Origin: Planctomycetaceae bacterium
GTDB taxonomy: Bacteria > Planctomycetota > Planctomycetia > Planctomycetales > Planctomycetaceae
Length of the DNA stretch: 64,000 nt
NCBI GenBank assembly: GCA_020426325.1
Contig: JAGQQG010000012.1
Location: 1 to 64,000, forward strand
Direction of reading: 5' to 3'
The translations under genes were made by a program, and so were the position numbers. Below the pieces are notes generated by a model. That model was not told where the DNA came from, did not search any database, and worked only from the letters and a program-made list of their open reading frames with translations. Every line of letters starts with the position of its first letter. The stretch's first letter is position 1. Shown one piece after another: positions 55,586 through 63,428 of this stretch.

Positions 55586-56560
55586 ATGCGTCAATTGCCA
55601 GTCGTCAATGTCGGAGTGATCGGCCTCGGAGCCGACTGGCAAAATCGCTACCTTCCGTCTCTTCAGCAAATGCAGCAGCGACTTCGAGTTGTTGCAGTCC
55701 ACGATGACGTGGCGATTCGTGCTGTCACAGCCGCTGAGTTGTTGAATGCAGCACCCATTCTCGGCATTCGCGAACTGCTCGAACGTCGCGATGTTCGTGG
55801 CTTTCTTCTTCTGGGAGCCAATTGGCGGGCAGACTGGCTGGCACACCAACTGGCCCAACGAGGTCTCCCAGTCTTCGTTGGGCGGGAGGTTCGCTTGTCG
55901 GTCGATCAGGTTCAATCCTGGCATCACCAGAGCGATGAGGAGGGAGTTTCGATTGTCCCGGACTTACCGCTTCGATTTCTCCCGACAATTCTCCGCTTAC
56001 GAGAGTTGATCGCGACTCAACTTGGTCCCATCGAATCCATCAGTGCATGTATTCAGTTGGAAGAGGACGAATGGTGGCCGCTGGGATCGCTGACAAACGT
56101 TCTCGACTGCTGCCGAGCACTTCTGAATCGCAGGCTGACAGACATCGAAGTCAAATCACACGATGATCCACCCGGTTCTGCTCGCCTCTTCCTGACATAC
56201 GCCAAGCGACCTGGATCGAAGTCAAACTCCGCAGATATTTCTGCCGAATTGAAAATTTCCCGCCATTGGGATCGCGGAACCCCGGGGACTTCGCCCCCCT
56301 CCATTGAGTTTGCATGTGAACACGGGACAGTGGCAATTGGAGGCTCCCGGGATCTTCATTGGACAACTGACGGTCAGACGAAGCAGGAATCCCTGCAGTC
56401 CGATCGCAGTGCCACCGAAGTGCTCTTGGATCTGTTCGCTCGACGGGTGATCGGCGGATTGATTCCCACACCGGATCTCAACGACCTCATGCAAGCGATC
56501 AAGGATGCGAACACTGTTCGGGACACGCTTGCGGAAAGACGGATCAATACGAATCGATGA
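55586..56560 (+). CDS. Gfo/Idh/MocA-family oxidoreductase-like protein
   Basis: 324 residues from ATG 55586; the frame opens at 55469 but the first 39 residues are unlike the family. The Rossmann motif VNVGVIGLGADWQNRYLPSL and LRVVAVHDDVAIRAVTAAELL fit the Gfo/Idh/MocA superfamily. The EKP motif is not clear: the corresponding helix reads LPVFVGREVRLSVDQVQ, so the catalytic Lys is replaced by Arg. It may be a non-catalytic relative. The function is not assigned. It is divergently placed from the ornithine cyclodeaminase-like gene and convergent with the TPR gene. Confidence 0.75.
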   Translation: MRQLPVVNVGVIGLGADWQNRYLPSLQQMQQRLRVVAVHDDVAIRAVTAAELLNAAPILGIRELLERRDVRGFLLLGANWRADWLAHQLAQRGLPVFVGREVRLSVDQVQSWHHQSDEEGVSIVPDLPLRFLPTILRLRELIATQLGPIESISACIQLEEDEWWPLGSLTNVLDCCRALLNRRLTDIEVKSHDDPPGSARLFLTYAKRPGSKSNSADISAELKISRHWDRGTPGTSPPSIEFACEHGTVAIGGSRDLHWTTDGQTKQESLQSDRSATEVLLDLFARRVIGGLIPTPDLNDLMQAIKDANTVRDTLAERRINTNR

Positions 56561-56568
56561 TGGAATCG

Positions 56569-57723
56569 TCAGCGTGCTACCCGGAATGGCTTGCCATCTT
56601 TGAACAGCTGCAAGCGTGCTTCGGCCGCTTCTCTCGAGTCTTGGTCGAGCAATGTGATCGCCTGCTCTTCGGTTTTCACGGCTGACTCAAAGTCACCTGT
56701 CTCAGCAAGTGCTGCGGCCAGTGTGTCCACATATTCTCCGTTCTGGTGCTTTGTGAGTTCACACGCATACTTCGCATACTCGACTGCCCGTTCGCCGTTC
56801 CTGAACTCCTCGTCTGGACAGGTCGCCATCAGCCAGGCTGCATCGTTGAACGCTTGAGGGGAACCGGGTGAGATTGTGACCGCCTGATAATAGTCTTGAA
56901 GTGCATCGGCATAATCTCCCAGTTGAACCCGTGCATATCCGCGATTCGCATAGGCATCGCCGTAACTCTCAAAGTGATGGATTGCCTCTGTGTAATCCCT
57001 GATCGCTTTATCGATGTCCCCTTGTTTCCGAAGGGTGACTCCTCGATTGTTGTAGGCTTCAGCGTACCGAGGATTGAGTCGGATGGCGTGTGTCGTATCT
57101 TCGATCGCTCGATCCAGATTGCCCATCGCTGCCCAGACGAGCGCCCGGTTGTTGTATGCCAACGAGTTCTCAACATCGATCTCAATGGCACGATTGTAGT
57201 CGTCCATCGCGGCTCGAAAGTCGTTCAGCTGGTAGTAGGCGTTGCCGCGATTGACGAAGACGGATGAAGTCGTGAGCCCCAATCGGATGGCTTCAGTAAA
57301 GTCTTCGAGAGCCTTCGCCGTCTCATTTTGCGCCAGTCGGGCAACGCCGCGATGCTGAAGAGCTTCAGCATTCGGCTTCTCATTCAGAATCGCATTGAAA
57401 TGGGATTCTGACCGCTCGATCGGCACCACCTGATCGCTCCGCACCCAGGCATTGACGCGCGGCACGAACAGCCACCCATCTTTCTCCTCGGTGTATCGGT
57501 AAACAGTTCCAAGGGGGACTTTTCCCTGCGATTTCTCCCCTAGAAACCCCTCCGCATCATCAGTGGTGACCTGGATGGTGTGTGACGCAGAGAACGGTTG
57601 TTTCTCTGCCTTTTTAGTTTCAACTGTTTCTTCAACCGCAAGCGCCGAATTAACAAAATTGAGAAAAATGGCAGATTTTACAAAAACAATCGCCACATGC
57701 TTGACTTGCCTATTCAGTCTCAT
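56569..57723 (-). CDS. Exported TPR protein with an N-terminal SH3-like segment
   Basis: 384 residues. The signal peptide is VKSAIFLNFVNSALA. Next comes an SH3-like stretch of about 60 residues (VPLGTVYRYTEEKDGWLFVPRVNAWVRSDQV). From about residue 115 six TPR units follow, each with the W-LG-Y-A-F-A-P pattern: ALEDFTEAIRLGLTTSSVFVN, AYNNRGVTLRKQGDIDKAI, AYANRGYARVQLGDYADAL. This kind of protein is a protein-protein adaptor in the periplasm. It ends 9 bases from the convergent oxidoreductase gene. Partner unknown. Confidence 0.85.
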   Translation of the reverse strand: MRLNRQVKHVAIVFVKSAIFLNFVNSALAVEETVETKKAEKQPFSASHTIQVTTDDAEGFLGEKSQGKVPLGTVYRYTEEKDGWLFVPRVNAWVRSDQVVPIERSESHFNAILNEKPNAEALQHRGVARLAQNETAKALEDFTEAIRLGLTTSSVFVNRGNAYYQLNDFRAAMDDYNRAIEIDVENSLAYNNRALVWAAMGNLDRAIEDTTHAIRLNPRYAEAYNNRGVTLRKQGDIDKAIRDYTEAIHHFESYGDAYANRGYARVQLGDYADALQDYYQAVTISPGSPQAFNDAAWLMATCPDEEFRNGERAVEYAKYACELTKHQNGEYVDTLAAALAETGDFESAVKTEEQAITLLDQDSREAAEARLQLFKDGKPFRVAR

Positions 57724-57807
57724 TGAAATAGCTATTGTTATCCGTCTACGTTTTGTGATTAATCAACATCTGCTACCCAGCTTTCCCATTGTAGTCTGGT
57801 AGGTTGT

Positions 57808-57842
57808 TTGGGGACAAATAGTTTCGTGAGCATTGTCCCCAA
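57808..57842. repeat. 9-bp stem hairpin upstream of the YTV gene
   Basis: TTGGGGACA and TGTCCCCAA form a 9-bp stem with a 17-base loop, about 105 bases before the YTV start codon. A second hairpin TGTCAG-N7-CTGACA lies at 57890-57908. Either could stabilise the leader of a highly expressed mRNA or bind a regulator. Confidence 0.45.
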
Positions 57843-57947
57843 CCAGTCACCTGACCGCAGCCGGAATAAGCCTTACCAAACGAAACGTCTGTCAGTCAGG
57901 CTCTGACACATTCCAATTTATTTTACGCCCCAAGAGGAGGACCACTG

Positions 57948-59468
57948 ATGACCCGAATGTTGTTTACGTTGACTGCCATGGCTGCCATGGTAGCAACATC
58001 CGCCCAAGCAGGAGACTGTGGCAACTGCTACAGCTCATGTGGAACCGCAGCGTGTGGTTCTTGCGGAGGATGTGACACTGGTTGCGGCGACGCCTGTGGC
58101 GGCGCACCGGCCAGTTGTGGTGACGGTTGCTATTCAACCGTCGAATGCACTGTGATGGTGCCCCAGCAGGTGACCGAGTACCGCACCGTCTGCCGGACTG
58201 CTTACCGTCAGGAGCAGCGTGAGCGGACCTACACCGTGTACAAGCAGGTTCCTCGCACCGAGACCAAGACTCGGACCGTGAGCTACCACACCTGGGAAGA
58301 TCGCACCCGCGAAGAATCTTACACCGTTTGTGAAAACGTGTGGGAAGAAAAGACCCAGTCTTACAAGGTTTGCGTTCCTTACACTGAAGAGCGTCAGGGA
58401 ACTCGCACCGTCTGCAAGCAGGTCTGGGAAGATCAGACTCAAGAGTACACAGTTCAGGTTCCTTACACCGAAGAGCGTCAGGGATCTCGCACTGTTTACA
58501 AGCCGGTCTGGGAAGAGAAGACCCAGGACTACACAGTCCAAGTTCCTTACACCGAAGAGCGTCAGGGAACCCGCACTGTTTACAAGCCGGTTTGGGAAGA
58601 GAAAACCCAGGAGTACACAGTCCAAGTTCCTTACACCGAAGAGCGGACTGGCTACAAGAGTGTCTGGGATACGGTTCAGGAAACACACTACCGTACCGTC
58701 TCTCGTGATGCCGGTCATTGGGTGACCCAGCAGGTTGCTGATCCTTGCAATCCGTGCTGCGTGCGTTGCTGCCGTAAGTGGTGCCCGCAAGTCGTTTGCG
58801 AGCAGGTTCCCTACACGGTCTGCAAGAAAGTCTGCCGTCAGGAGCCGTACACCTACACGGTGACGCTCTGTCGTCCGGAAGTTCGCACTCGGTCCTACAA
58901 GGTCTGCACGCAGGTCGCAGAGCAGCAGCCGTACACCTACACGGTCAGCCTCTGTCGCGCCGAGACCCGTACCCGGACCTACAAGGTCTGCACGCAGGTC
59001 GCCGAGCAGCAGCCGTACACCTACACGGTTAATCTCTGCCGTCCTGAGACCCGGACCCGGACCTACAAGGTCTGCAAGAACGTCTCGGTTGAAGAGCCGT
59101 ACACGTACACGGTCTGCCTGCATCGTTGGGAAGATCGCACTCGGTCCTACAAGGTTTGCAAGCAGGTTCCCGTTCAGAAGACTCGCGTCGTGAGCTATAA
59201 GGTTTGTGTTCCGCAAACTCGCGAAGAGTCCTATGACGTGACCGTTTACGACTCCGTTCCTGAGCAGAAGACCCAGGCTTACACCGTCTGCGTCCCCTAC
59301 CAGGTCCAAGAGCAGGTTCCGTACACCACCTGCAAGATGGTCCCGACAACCGTGACCAAGCAGGTTTACTCTGGTGGTAGCTGCGGCGGCAATGGCTGTG
59401 GCAGCTGCGGATCTTCCTGTGGTAGCTGTGGCTCATCCTGCGGTGGATGCAGCTCCTGCGGTAACTGA
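57948..59468 (+). CDS. Cysteine-rich YTV-repeat cell-wall protein
   Basis: 506 residues. ATG has a strong AGGAGG seven bases upstream. The signal peptide ends at AQA (residue 21). A Cys/Gly-rich segment follows (24-62). The core consists of YTV repeats with a 28-residue period: four units VWEEKTQEYTVQVPYTEERQ-type at 131-238 and four units EPYTYTVTLCRPEVRTR-type at 299-410, joined by a Cys-rich linker (CCVRCCRKWC). The tail is a Gly/Cys/Ser repeat (GSCGSSCGSCGSSCGG). Proteins with this YTV domain have been reported as major planctomycete cell-wall components, cross-linked by disulfides. The gene is monocistronic, with a strong terminator. Confidence 0.93.
   Translation: MTRMLFTLTAMAAMVATSAQAGDCGNCYSSCGTAACGSCGGCDTGCGDACGGAPASCGDGCYSTVECTVMVPQQVTEYRTVCRTAYRQEQRERTYTVYKQVPRTETKTRTVSYHTWEDRTREESYTVCENVWEEKTQSYKVCVPYTEERQGTRTVCKQVWEDQTQEYTVQVPYTEERQGSRTVYKPVWEEKTQDYTVQVPYTEERQGTRTVYKPVWEEKTQEYTVQVPYTEERTGYKSVWDTVQETHYRTVSRDAGHWVTQQVADPCNPCCVRCCRKWCPQVVCEQVPYTVCKKVCRQEPYTYTVTLCRPEVRTRSYKVCTQVAEQQPYTYTVSLCRAETRTRTYKVCTQVAEQQPYTYTVNLCRPETRTRTYKVCKNVSVEEPYTYTVCLHRWEDRTRSYKVCKQVPVQKTRVVSYKVCVPQTREESYDVTVYDSVPEQKTQAYTVCVPYQVQEQVPYTTCKMVPTTVTKQVYSGGSCGGNGCGSCGSSCGSCGSSCGGCSSCGN
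58338..58661 (+). repeat. Four 84-bp tandem repeats, block 1 of the YTV gene
   Basis: Each unit encodes 28 residues beginning VWEE or VWED and containing YTVQVPYTEERQG; the fourth unit has 24 residues. Units 2-4 are nearly identical in DNA sequence, so this stretch may change length by recombination. Confidence 0.85.
58842..59177 (+). repeat. Four 84-bp tandem repeats, block 2 of the YTV gene
   Basis: Each unit encodes 28 residues of EPYTYTV-x-LCR-x-E-x-RTR-x-YKVC-type. The period equals that of block 1, but residues and Cys placement differ, which suggests an ancient duplication followed by separate homogenisation. Confidence 0.8.
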
Positions 59469-59531
59469 CTGAAGCTCGGCTCACAACTTGCTCGGCCTGA
59501 AGGAGCGAGTTGGGAGTTTGAAGAAAACGTT

Positions 59532-59566
59532 AAAACGCCTCGTATGACAGTCATACGAGGCGTTTT
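59532..59566 (+). terminator. Intrinsic terminator of the YTV gene
   Basis: AAAACGCCTCGTATGAC pairs with GTCATACGAGGCGTTTT in a near-perfect stem of 17 bp with a minimal loop, ending in TTTTCTATTTG. It begins 64 bases after the YTV stop codon. Confidence 0.9.
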
Positions 59567-59753
59567 CTATTTGTCTCCATCACAGTTGAATCATGTCGGA
59601 GACCGGTCCTTTGTCGGACCACAACTCTTGCGACTGCCGCTCATCCGATATCAGCATCCAGTTCACATCGGCCTGCAGTCATTCCCTCGAATTGACAGAG
59701 ACGACTTTGCGCGAGAGCAGGAGATGGAAAGCCGCTGAGCCTTGCGATAAGAT

Positions 59754-59769
59754 GAATCGTATACGATTC
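59754..59769. promoter_or_regulatory. 16-bp perfect palindrome, possible operator
   Basis: GAATCGTATACGATTC is fully self-complementary and lies 75 bases before the LRR gene, in the region where its promoter should be. A regulator site is plausible; no candidate regulator is adjacent. Confidence 0.35.
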
Positions 59770-59843
59770 GTGAGACAGGTTTTGCCGGACTTCGTATCGG
59801 CAATGTTGTACTTGAACTGATCAGTGGAAGAGGAGGAGGTCCG

Positions 59844-60467
59844 ATGCGATTTCACATTGCAGCATGCGGGTTGGCGTTCGTGCTTGGCTGGACTGCGATG
59901 GGTCTTGCTGAAGAGAGTGAGGGACTCACGCCTGAACAACAACAGGCGGTCGACGCTCTCAAGGCACTCGGCGGAAACGTCATGCCAATCGCTCAGAACG
60001 ATGATCGTCTGGACATAACGCTGCATCTGGCAGACCAGGACGTCACAGACGAGCATCTTGCACTTGTTGCACAGTTGCCAAAAGTTGCGTGGCTCAATCT
60101 GGCGGGAACAAAGATCACCGACGCCGGACTGCAGCATCTGGCTGGTTTAACAACTCTGGAGAAACTCCATCTGGAGAAGACGGCCATCACCGACGCCGGA
60201 CTGGAACATCTGAAAGGCCTCAAATCACTGGTCTACCTCAACGTGTACGGTACTAAAGTGACCGATGCGGGTCTCAAGCATCTCTACGGGCTGAAGAATC
60301 TGCGTCATCTGTATGTTTGGCATACGGAGTGTACGCCCGAGGGGATCATGAAGCTGGTCGCCAAATTCTCGCCGCTTGAGGTGGTGGGAGCCCTCGAACT
60401 GACTCCTGCCGAGGTGCCGGCAGAAGAACCTGCTGCTGAAGAGGAAAAAACTGAGGGCGACAATTGA
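59844..60467 (+). CDS. Exported leucine-rich-repeat protein
   Basis: 207 residues with GGAGGAGG four bases before the ATG. Signal peptide LAFVLGWTAMGLA. After a short helix (LTPEQQQAVDALKALGGNV) there are four LRR units with a 23-25-residue period: LDITLHLADQDVTDEHLALV, LNLAGTKITDAGLQHLAGL, LHLEKTAITDAGLEHLKGL and LNVYGTKVTDAGLKHLYGL, an internalin-like pattern common in planctomycetes. The C-terminus is an acidic, Pro-rich tail. Likely a periplasmic or surface binding protein. Confidence 0.88.
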   Translation: MRFHIAACGLAFVLGWTAMGLAEESEGLTPEQQQAVDALKALGGNVMPIAQNDDRLDITLHLADQDVTDEHLALVAQLPKVAWLNLAGTKITDAGLQHLAGLTTLEKLHLEKTAITDAGLEHLKGLKSLVYLNVYGTKVTDAGLKHLYGLKNLRHLYVWHTECTPEGIMKLVAKFSPLEVVGALELTPAEVPAEEPAAEEEKTEGDN

Positions 60468-60483
60468 TGATGGTTCAAAAAAC

Positions 60484-60514
60484 AAAGGGCGCCTGTGAAT
60501 CACAGGTGCCCTTT
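60484..60514. terminator. Bidirectional terminator between the LRR and His-rich lipoprotein genes
   Basis: AAAGGGCGCCTGTG and CACAGGTGCCCTTT pair over 14 positions with one G-T wobble and a 3-base loop, flanked by A- and T-runs on both sides. It serves the convergent genes at 59844 and 60565. Confidence 0.8.
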
Positions 60515-60564
60515 TGACTTTCTCGTGGTTCAGCTTTCAGCAACATCTCTCACAGAGCAACCTC

Positions 60565-61128
60565 TCAGTGCTCGTGACCTGCTTCCCCCTCATGGTCATG
60601 CTCGTCGTGGTCATGTTCCAGCGCGCCCGTGTAGCTGTCTCCGTTGATCTCCACGGTGACGCTGCCGTGCAGGTCTTCGATGTCCTTGATCGCTGCGACG
60701 GTCTCTCCAGTCGCTGAAAACCTTGACGCCTGACCTTCCGCATCGCCCTCTTGTGGTTCAGCGGCCAAAGTAATCGGCTCTCCTCCTTCAACTGCAAACT
60801 CGATTTGTTCCAGCGGCACAGCCACAGTGTTCTCAGCATGGGCATCGAGTACGTAGACCACGAGACGCTCGTTGTTCGGCTCAAAAACAACCTCTGCATT
60901 GTAGAGATGGTCGCCCAACTCGATCAGGTGTCCCCCATGAGGAGCCTCGTGGTGATGGTGTTCGTCTTCGTGAACATGGGCTTCGGCCTGCTCCACTTCC
61001 TTCTCGGTGACGGGAGCATACCCCCCCCCCTGATCGCATCCAGACTGGAAAGAAAACCCGATTATCCCCAGGAGGGCAAACGAATGCGGAAGACATCGCA
61101 ATGATTGTGACAAGACTTGAAAACGCAT
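60565..61128 (-). CDS. His-rich lipoprotein with an efflux-adaptor-like segment
   Basis: 187 residues; AAGGAG lies four bases before ATG 61128. The N-terminal hydrophobic segment ends in FSFQSGC (possible lipobox, Cys near residue 31). A short Gly run follows, encoded by 10 G in a row. Next are the His/Glu-rich stretch HVHEDEHHHHEAPHGGHLIELG and the segment HLYNAEVVFEPNNERLVVYVLD, like the start of CusB/RND adaptors, where HGG-L-LG-H is a metal or lipoyl-side motif. The tail is again His-rich (EHDHDEHDHEGEAGHEH). Probably a periplasmic metal-binding protein for Zn2+, Ni2+ or Cu+. Confidence 0.8.
   Translation of the reverse strand: MRFQVLSQSLRCLPHSFALLGIIGFSFQSGCDQGGGYAPVTEKEVEQAEAHVHEDEHHHHEAPHGGHLIELGDHLYNAEVVFEPNNERLVVYVLDAHAENTVAVPLEQIEFAVEGGEPITLAAEPQEGDAEGQASRFSATGETVAAIKDIEDLHGSVTVEINGDSYTGALEHDHDEHDHEGEAGHEH
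61021..61030. repeat. Run of 10 C (G on the coding strand) within the lipoprotein gene
   Basis: Ten consecutive C on the plus strand encode the Gly run next to the lipobox Cys of the His-rich lipoprotein. Slipped-strand change by one base would shift the frame and abolish the protein. Confidence 0.9.
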
Positions 61129-61452
61129 AAGACTCCTTCATTACTTTACAAGAACGGGTGATCATGAATGGGAGATCGTCGCGAGCAGAGCCGCGCCGAT
61201 GGGCCTATTCTTGGAGCGAGTCCCGCTGACGTCAATGTCGCGGGGACCACAATCGGAACGATTGGTCCGAGCAGATCTGATCAAATCGCTTGAAAGGCAG
61301 TCTGAACCAGCAATCGATCGACCACAAACTCCATGTCCGGACCGTTTGGTAGATCAGCGAACGAATCCAGGATGTCGAAGTAGAAGAACGGTGAGCAGAG
61401 AGAGTCAGCCGTCTGTTCGTGATTTTTTGCGACGGGATCAATCCGACGAGAA
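61129..61452. other. Spacer between the lipoprotein gene and the 49-aa gene
   Basis: 324 bases upstream of the lipoprotein gene and downstream of the small membrane-protein gene, both minus. The 127-codon plus frame at 61199-61582 looks like a shadow ORF: it is Arg/Ser/Pro-rich and runs into the small gene's antisense. No clear hairpin. Confidence 0.4.
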
Positions 61453-61602
61453 TCAGCGGCGGACCGAATTCTTCATCAGGATCCAGCCGAACACACCGAT
61501 GCTGAGCAGGAGCATTCCATACTCTGATGGTCCCATATCGTTCCAGCCGTCGACAAAGAAGTCGCGATACCAGCGCATATAGTACATGAATCCCTGATAC
61601 AT
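61453..61602 (-). CDS. 49-aa conserved-looking small membrane protein
   Basis: ATG at 61600-61602, TGA at 61453-61455. The product starts MYQGFMYYMRWYRDFFVDGW, has NDMGPSEYGMLLL and a hydrophobic helix LLLSIGVFGWILM (residues 31-43), and ends KNSVRR. It is rich in Tyr, Trp and Met and has a net positive end, like a single-helix inner-membrane protein. The codon use and the amphipathic Trp/Tyr start look non-random. A weak GCGAGG precedes the ATG. The gene lies 137 bases downstream of the polytopic membrane-protein gene on the same strand. Confidence 0.6.
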   Translation of the reverse strand: MYQGFMYYMRWYRDFFVDGWNDMGPSEYGMLLLSIGVFGWILMKNSVRR

Positions 61603-61739
61603 CGGTCGACCTCGCAGCGAAGTTGGACTGTTGCAGTTGCAACGTCATTGGGCACAGTGAAGCAGATGCAAAATTGCAACACTCCGCAATAAACCTAGGT
61701 CGGAATCGGTCACTGGGCAAATCGCAGCCTGACGATTGT

Positions 61740-63335
61740 TCACGGAGTGGCCTGCTCGACCATCAATTCTGAAAAGTGAAACCCGTCGATCCGCAGGACC
61801 GTTACAACGCATACGACCATCTGGGCTGCGAGGAGCCACGTCGACATTGAAAGTCCCAGCCGGGATTCCTGCGTTTCGTTTCCTCGTTTCACGAGTCGTT
61901 CCATTGCGGCTGCCATACTCATGACGACCCAGGGCATCAGAAACACCCAGAGCCGGGCCGCTTCACCCATGTTCTTTCCCGACACGAGTAACAGCCCCCA
62001 CACCACACAGAATGCGAAAGGCAGGCTCGCTCGATGCGACCTCCACCTGCCCTCCTGCACCAAGTCCCTGAGTGACCAGACCACCATGACGACGATCGGA
62101 AGGCCGACGCTGAATGCCAACTCTCCCGGATTCAAGAGCAGCCACTTCCACCAGGTCCGCACGTTGTGATCGTAGAACAAGGCATGATTGGAAAGGTTCC
62201 ATCGCCAGACGTTGGTCAGGTTGATGTCGTATGCCCATGCCAAGAGCAGCGTTGGCAGGATGAAACCAGTTGCACCGGAGGCCAGGAGTAAGAGTTGTTG
62301 ACTGATTGTCGGCGAGACTCGCCCCTCGGACTCGTTAATGGAAATCGGTTGAGGTCGAGTAACAAACCATTCCCAAGCAGTCATCGCCACCATCAAGGCT
62401 GCCACGGTTACAAACGCCAGGCTGAGAAGCATCCCGACCCATAGCGTCACTCCGGCAGCGATCGCCCACATCAGTGAACGACGATCACAGGCCGTCATCC
62501 AGCAGGCTGCTGTTGTGACCGAAAGCATGGGAAAGAGTGTATCGGACTTGGGATGAAACACTGCGATGGCAGGAACCAGCGGCCACATCCCGGCAACCAG
62601 CCACGCAACACGTGCGGAGTAGTTTCGACGAGTGAGTTTGTAAACACCAACCACGGTCGTAGCGGTAGCGAACATCGTCAGGAGAGACGCCAGCCAGATT
62701 GTCGCCTCGTCAGCCGGTTTGACGATGACTCCGCTTCCTGCGGAGAACGACCGGATCGATTCCAGCGAGTCGTAAACGGACCTCGGACATGTCGACAAGA
62801 CCGCTTCGCTAAACTTGGGTGACGACTCACAGAGCTGAAGGAGTCCTTGATAACCCAGGGTCAAGCCGGGAGGATGAGTCCCGATGTGCAGATAGTCCTG
62901 CTCAGCCAACAACTCTTCATAGCTGGAGAGGAACTCAGCCGTACTCGACACGTCGTTCTTTGCCTGCCAGTAGTATCCGGACGAACGCGGATAGAACAAC
63001 ACATACGGGACCTTGCCCAGGTTGGCGGGAGCGGGCACACTCTCTTGTAGACACAAGATCCACGCGAACCCTGCTCCGACGAGCATCAGCAGCAACCCCA
63101 GCGTCGCAGTCCGAGTGGACGAATCGATTCGCCCACTCCCCCATGCCACGAACGCGACATATGCACTTCCGAAGGCCAGTCCCACGACGGTCCCGATGAT
63201 CAGATCCGGCCCACCCGAAATTCTTGGCCATGTCCACTCGCCGGGGATGCCAAGCGGAAGGGATGTCGCCCACAACAGCAGAAATGTTACGGCAACTGTC
63301 GCTGCCAGTGTGATGCCAAATCCGCGACGGTTCAT
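61740..63335 (-). CDS. Polytopic membrane protein, possibly a GT-C-type glycosyltransferase
   Basis: 531 residues with about 10-12 membrane helices. The N-terminal loops carry IPGEWTWPRISGG, an Asp-containing first loop, and a large outer loop around LHIGTHPPGLTLGYQGLLQL, which resembles the HPPG-bearing loop of GT-C glycosyltransferases and DPM-dependent mannosyl or arabinosyl transferases. Later helices have TNVWRWNLSNHALFYDHNVRTWW. No exact family is named; DUF2029-like and ArnT-like proteins are alternatives. Orientation and neighbours give no further clue. Confidence 0.75.
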   Translation of the reverse strand: MNRRGFGITLAATVAVTFLLLWATSLPLGIPGEWTWPRISGGPDLIIGTVVGLAFGSAYVAFVAWGSGRIDSSTRTATLGLLLMLVGAGFAWILCLQESVPAPANLGKVPYVLFYPRSSGYYWQAKNDVSSTAEFLSSYEELLAEQDYLHIGTHPPGLTLGYQGLLQLCESSPKFSEAVLSTCPRSVYDSLESIRSFSAGSGVIVKPADEATIWLASLLTMFATATTVVGVYKLTRRNYSARVAWLVAGMWPLVPAIAVFHPKSDTLFPMLSVTTAACWMTACDRRSLMWAIAAGVTLWVGMLLSLAFVTVAALMVAMTAWEWFVTRPQPISINESEGRVSPTISQQLLLLASGATGFILPTLLLAWAYDINLTNVWRWNLSNHALFYDHNVRTWWKWLLLNPGELAFSVGLPIVVMVVWSLRDLVQEGRWRSHRASLPFAFCVVWGLLLVSGKNMGEAARLWVFLMPWVVMSMAAAMERLVKRGNETQESRLGLSMSTWLLAAQMVVCVVTVLRIDGFHFSELMVEQATP

Positions 63336-63428
63336 CCAGTCATCACACTCTTGGAGGCAGGTAAAGTGCAGCCAGCCACATCATGAACGATGTGGCTGGA
63401 CTGTGATTGATGAAGGCAGAGGCGAAGA

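Larger units (their letters stand above)
59469..59843. other. Spacer between the YTV and LRR genes
   Basis: 375 bases holding the YTV terminator and the 59754 palindrome (both listed separately). The remainder shows no gene. A GGAGGAGG four bases before 59844 serves the LRR gene. Confidence 0.4.

Noticed and set aside
58330-58725. Second frame of the YTV repeats (131 codons, plus strand)
   Set aside because: Repeat-derived frame, no start signal, and no codon pattern of a real gene.
58134-59309. 391-codon minus frame antisense to the YTV gene
   Set aside because: It is a by-product of the periodic, biased codons of the YTV repeats; its peptide mirrors the repeats.
57948-59468. Regular repeats that could suggest a CRISPR array
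   Set aside because: The repeats are 84-bp in-frame coding units without spacers, and no cas gene is near.
61199-61582. 127-codon plus frame
   Set aside because: Arg/Ser-rich without signal or motif; antisense to the better-supported 49-codon gene.
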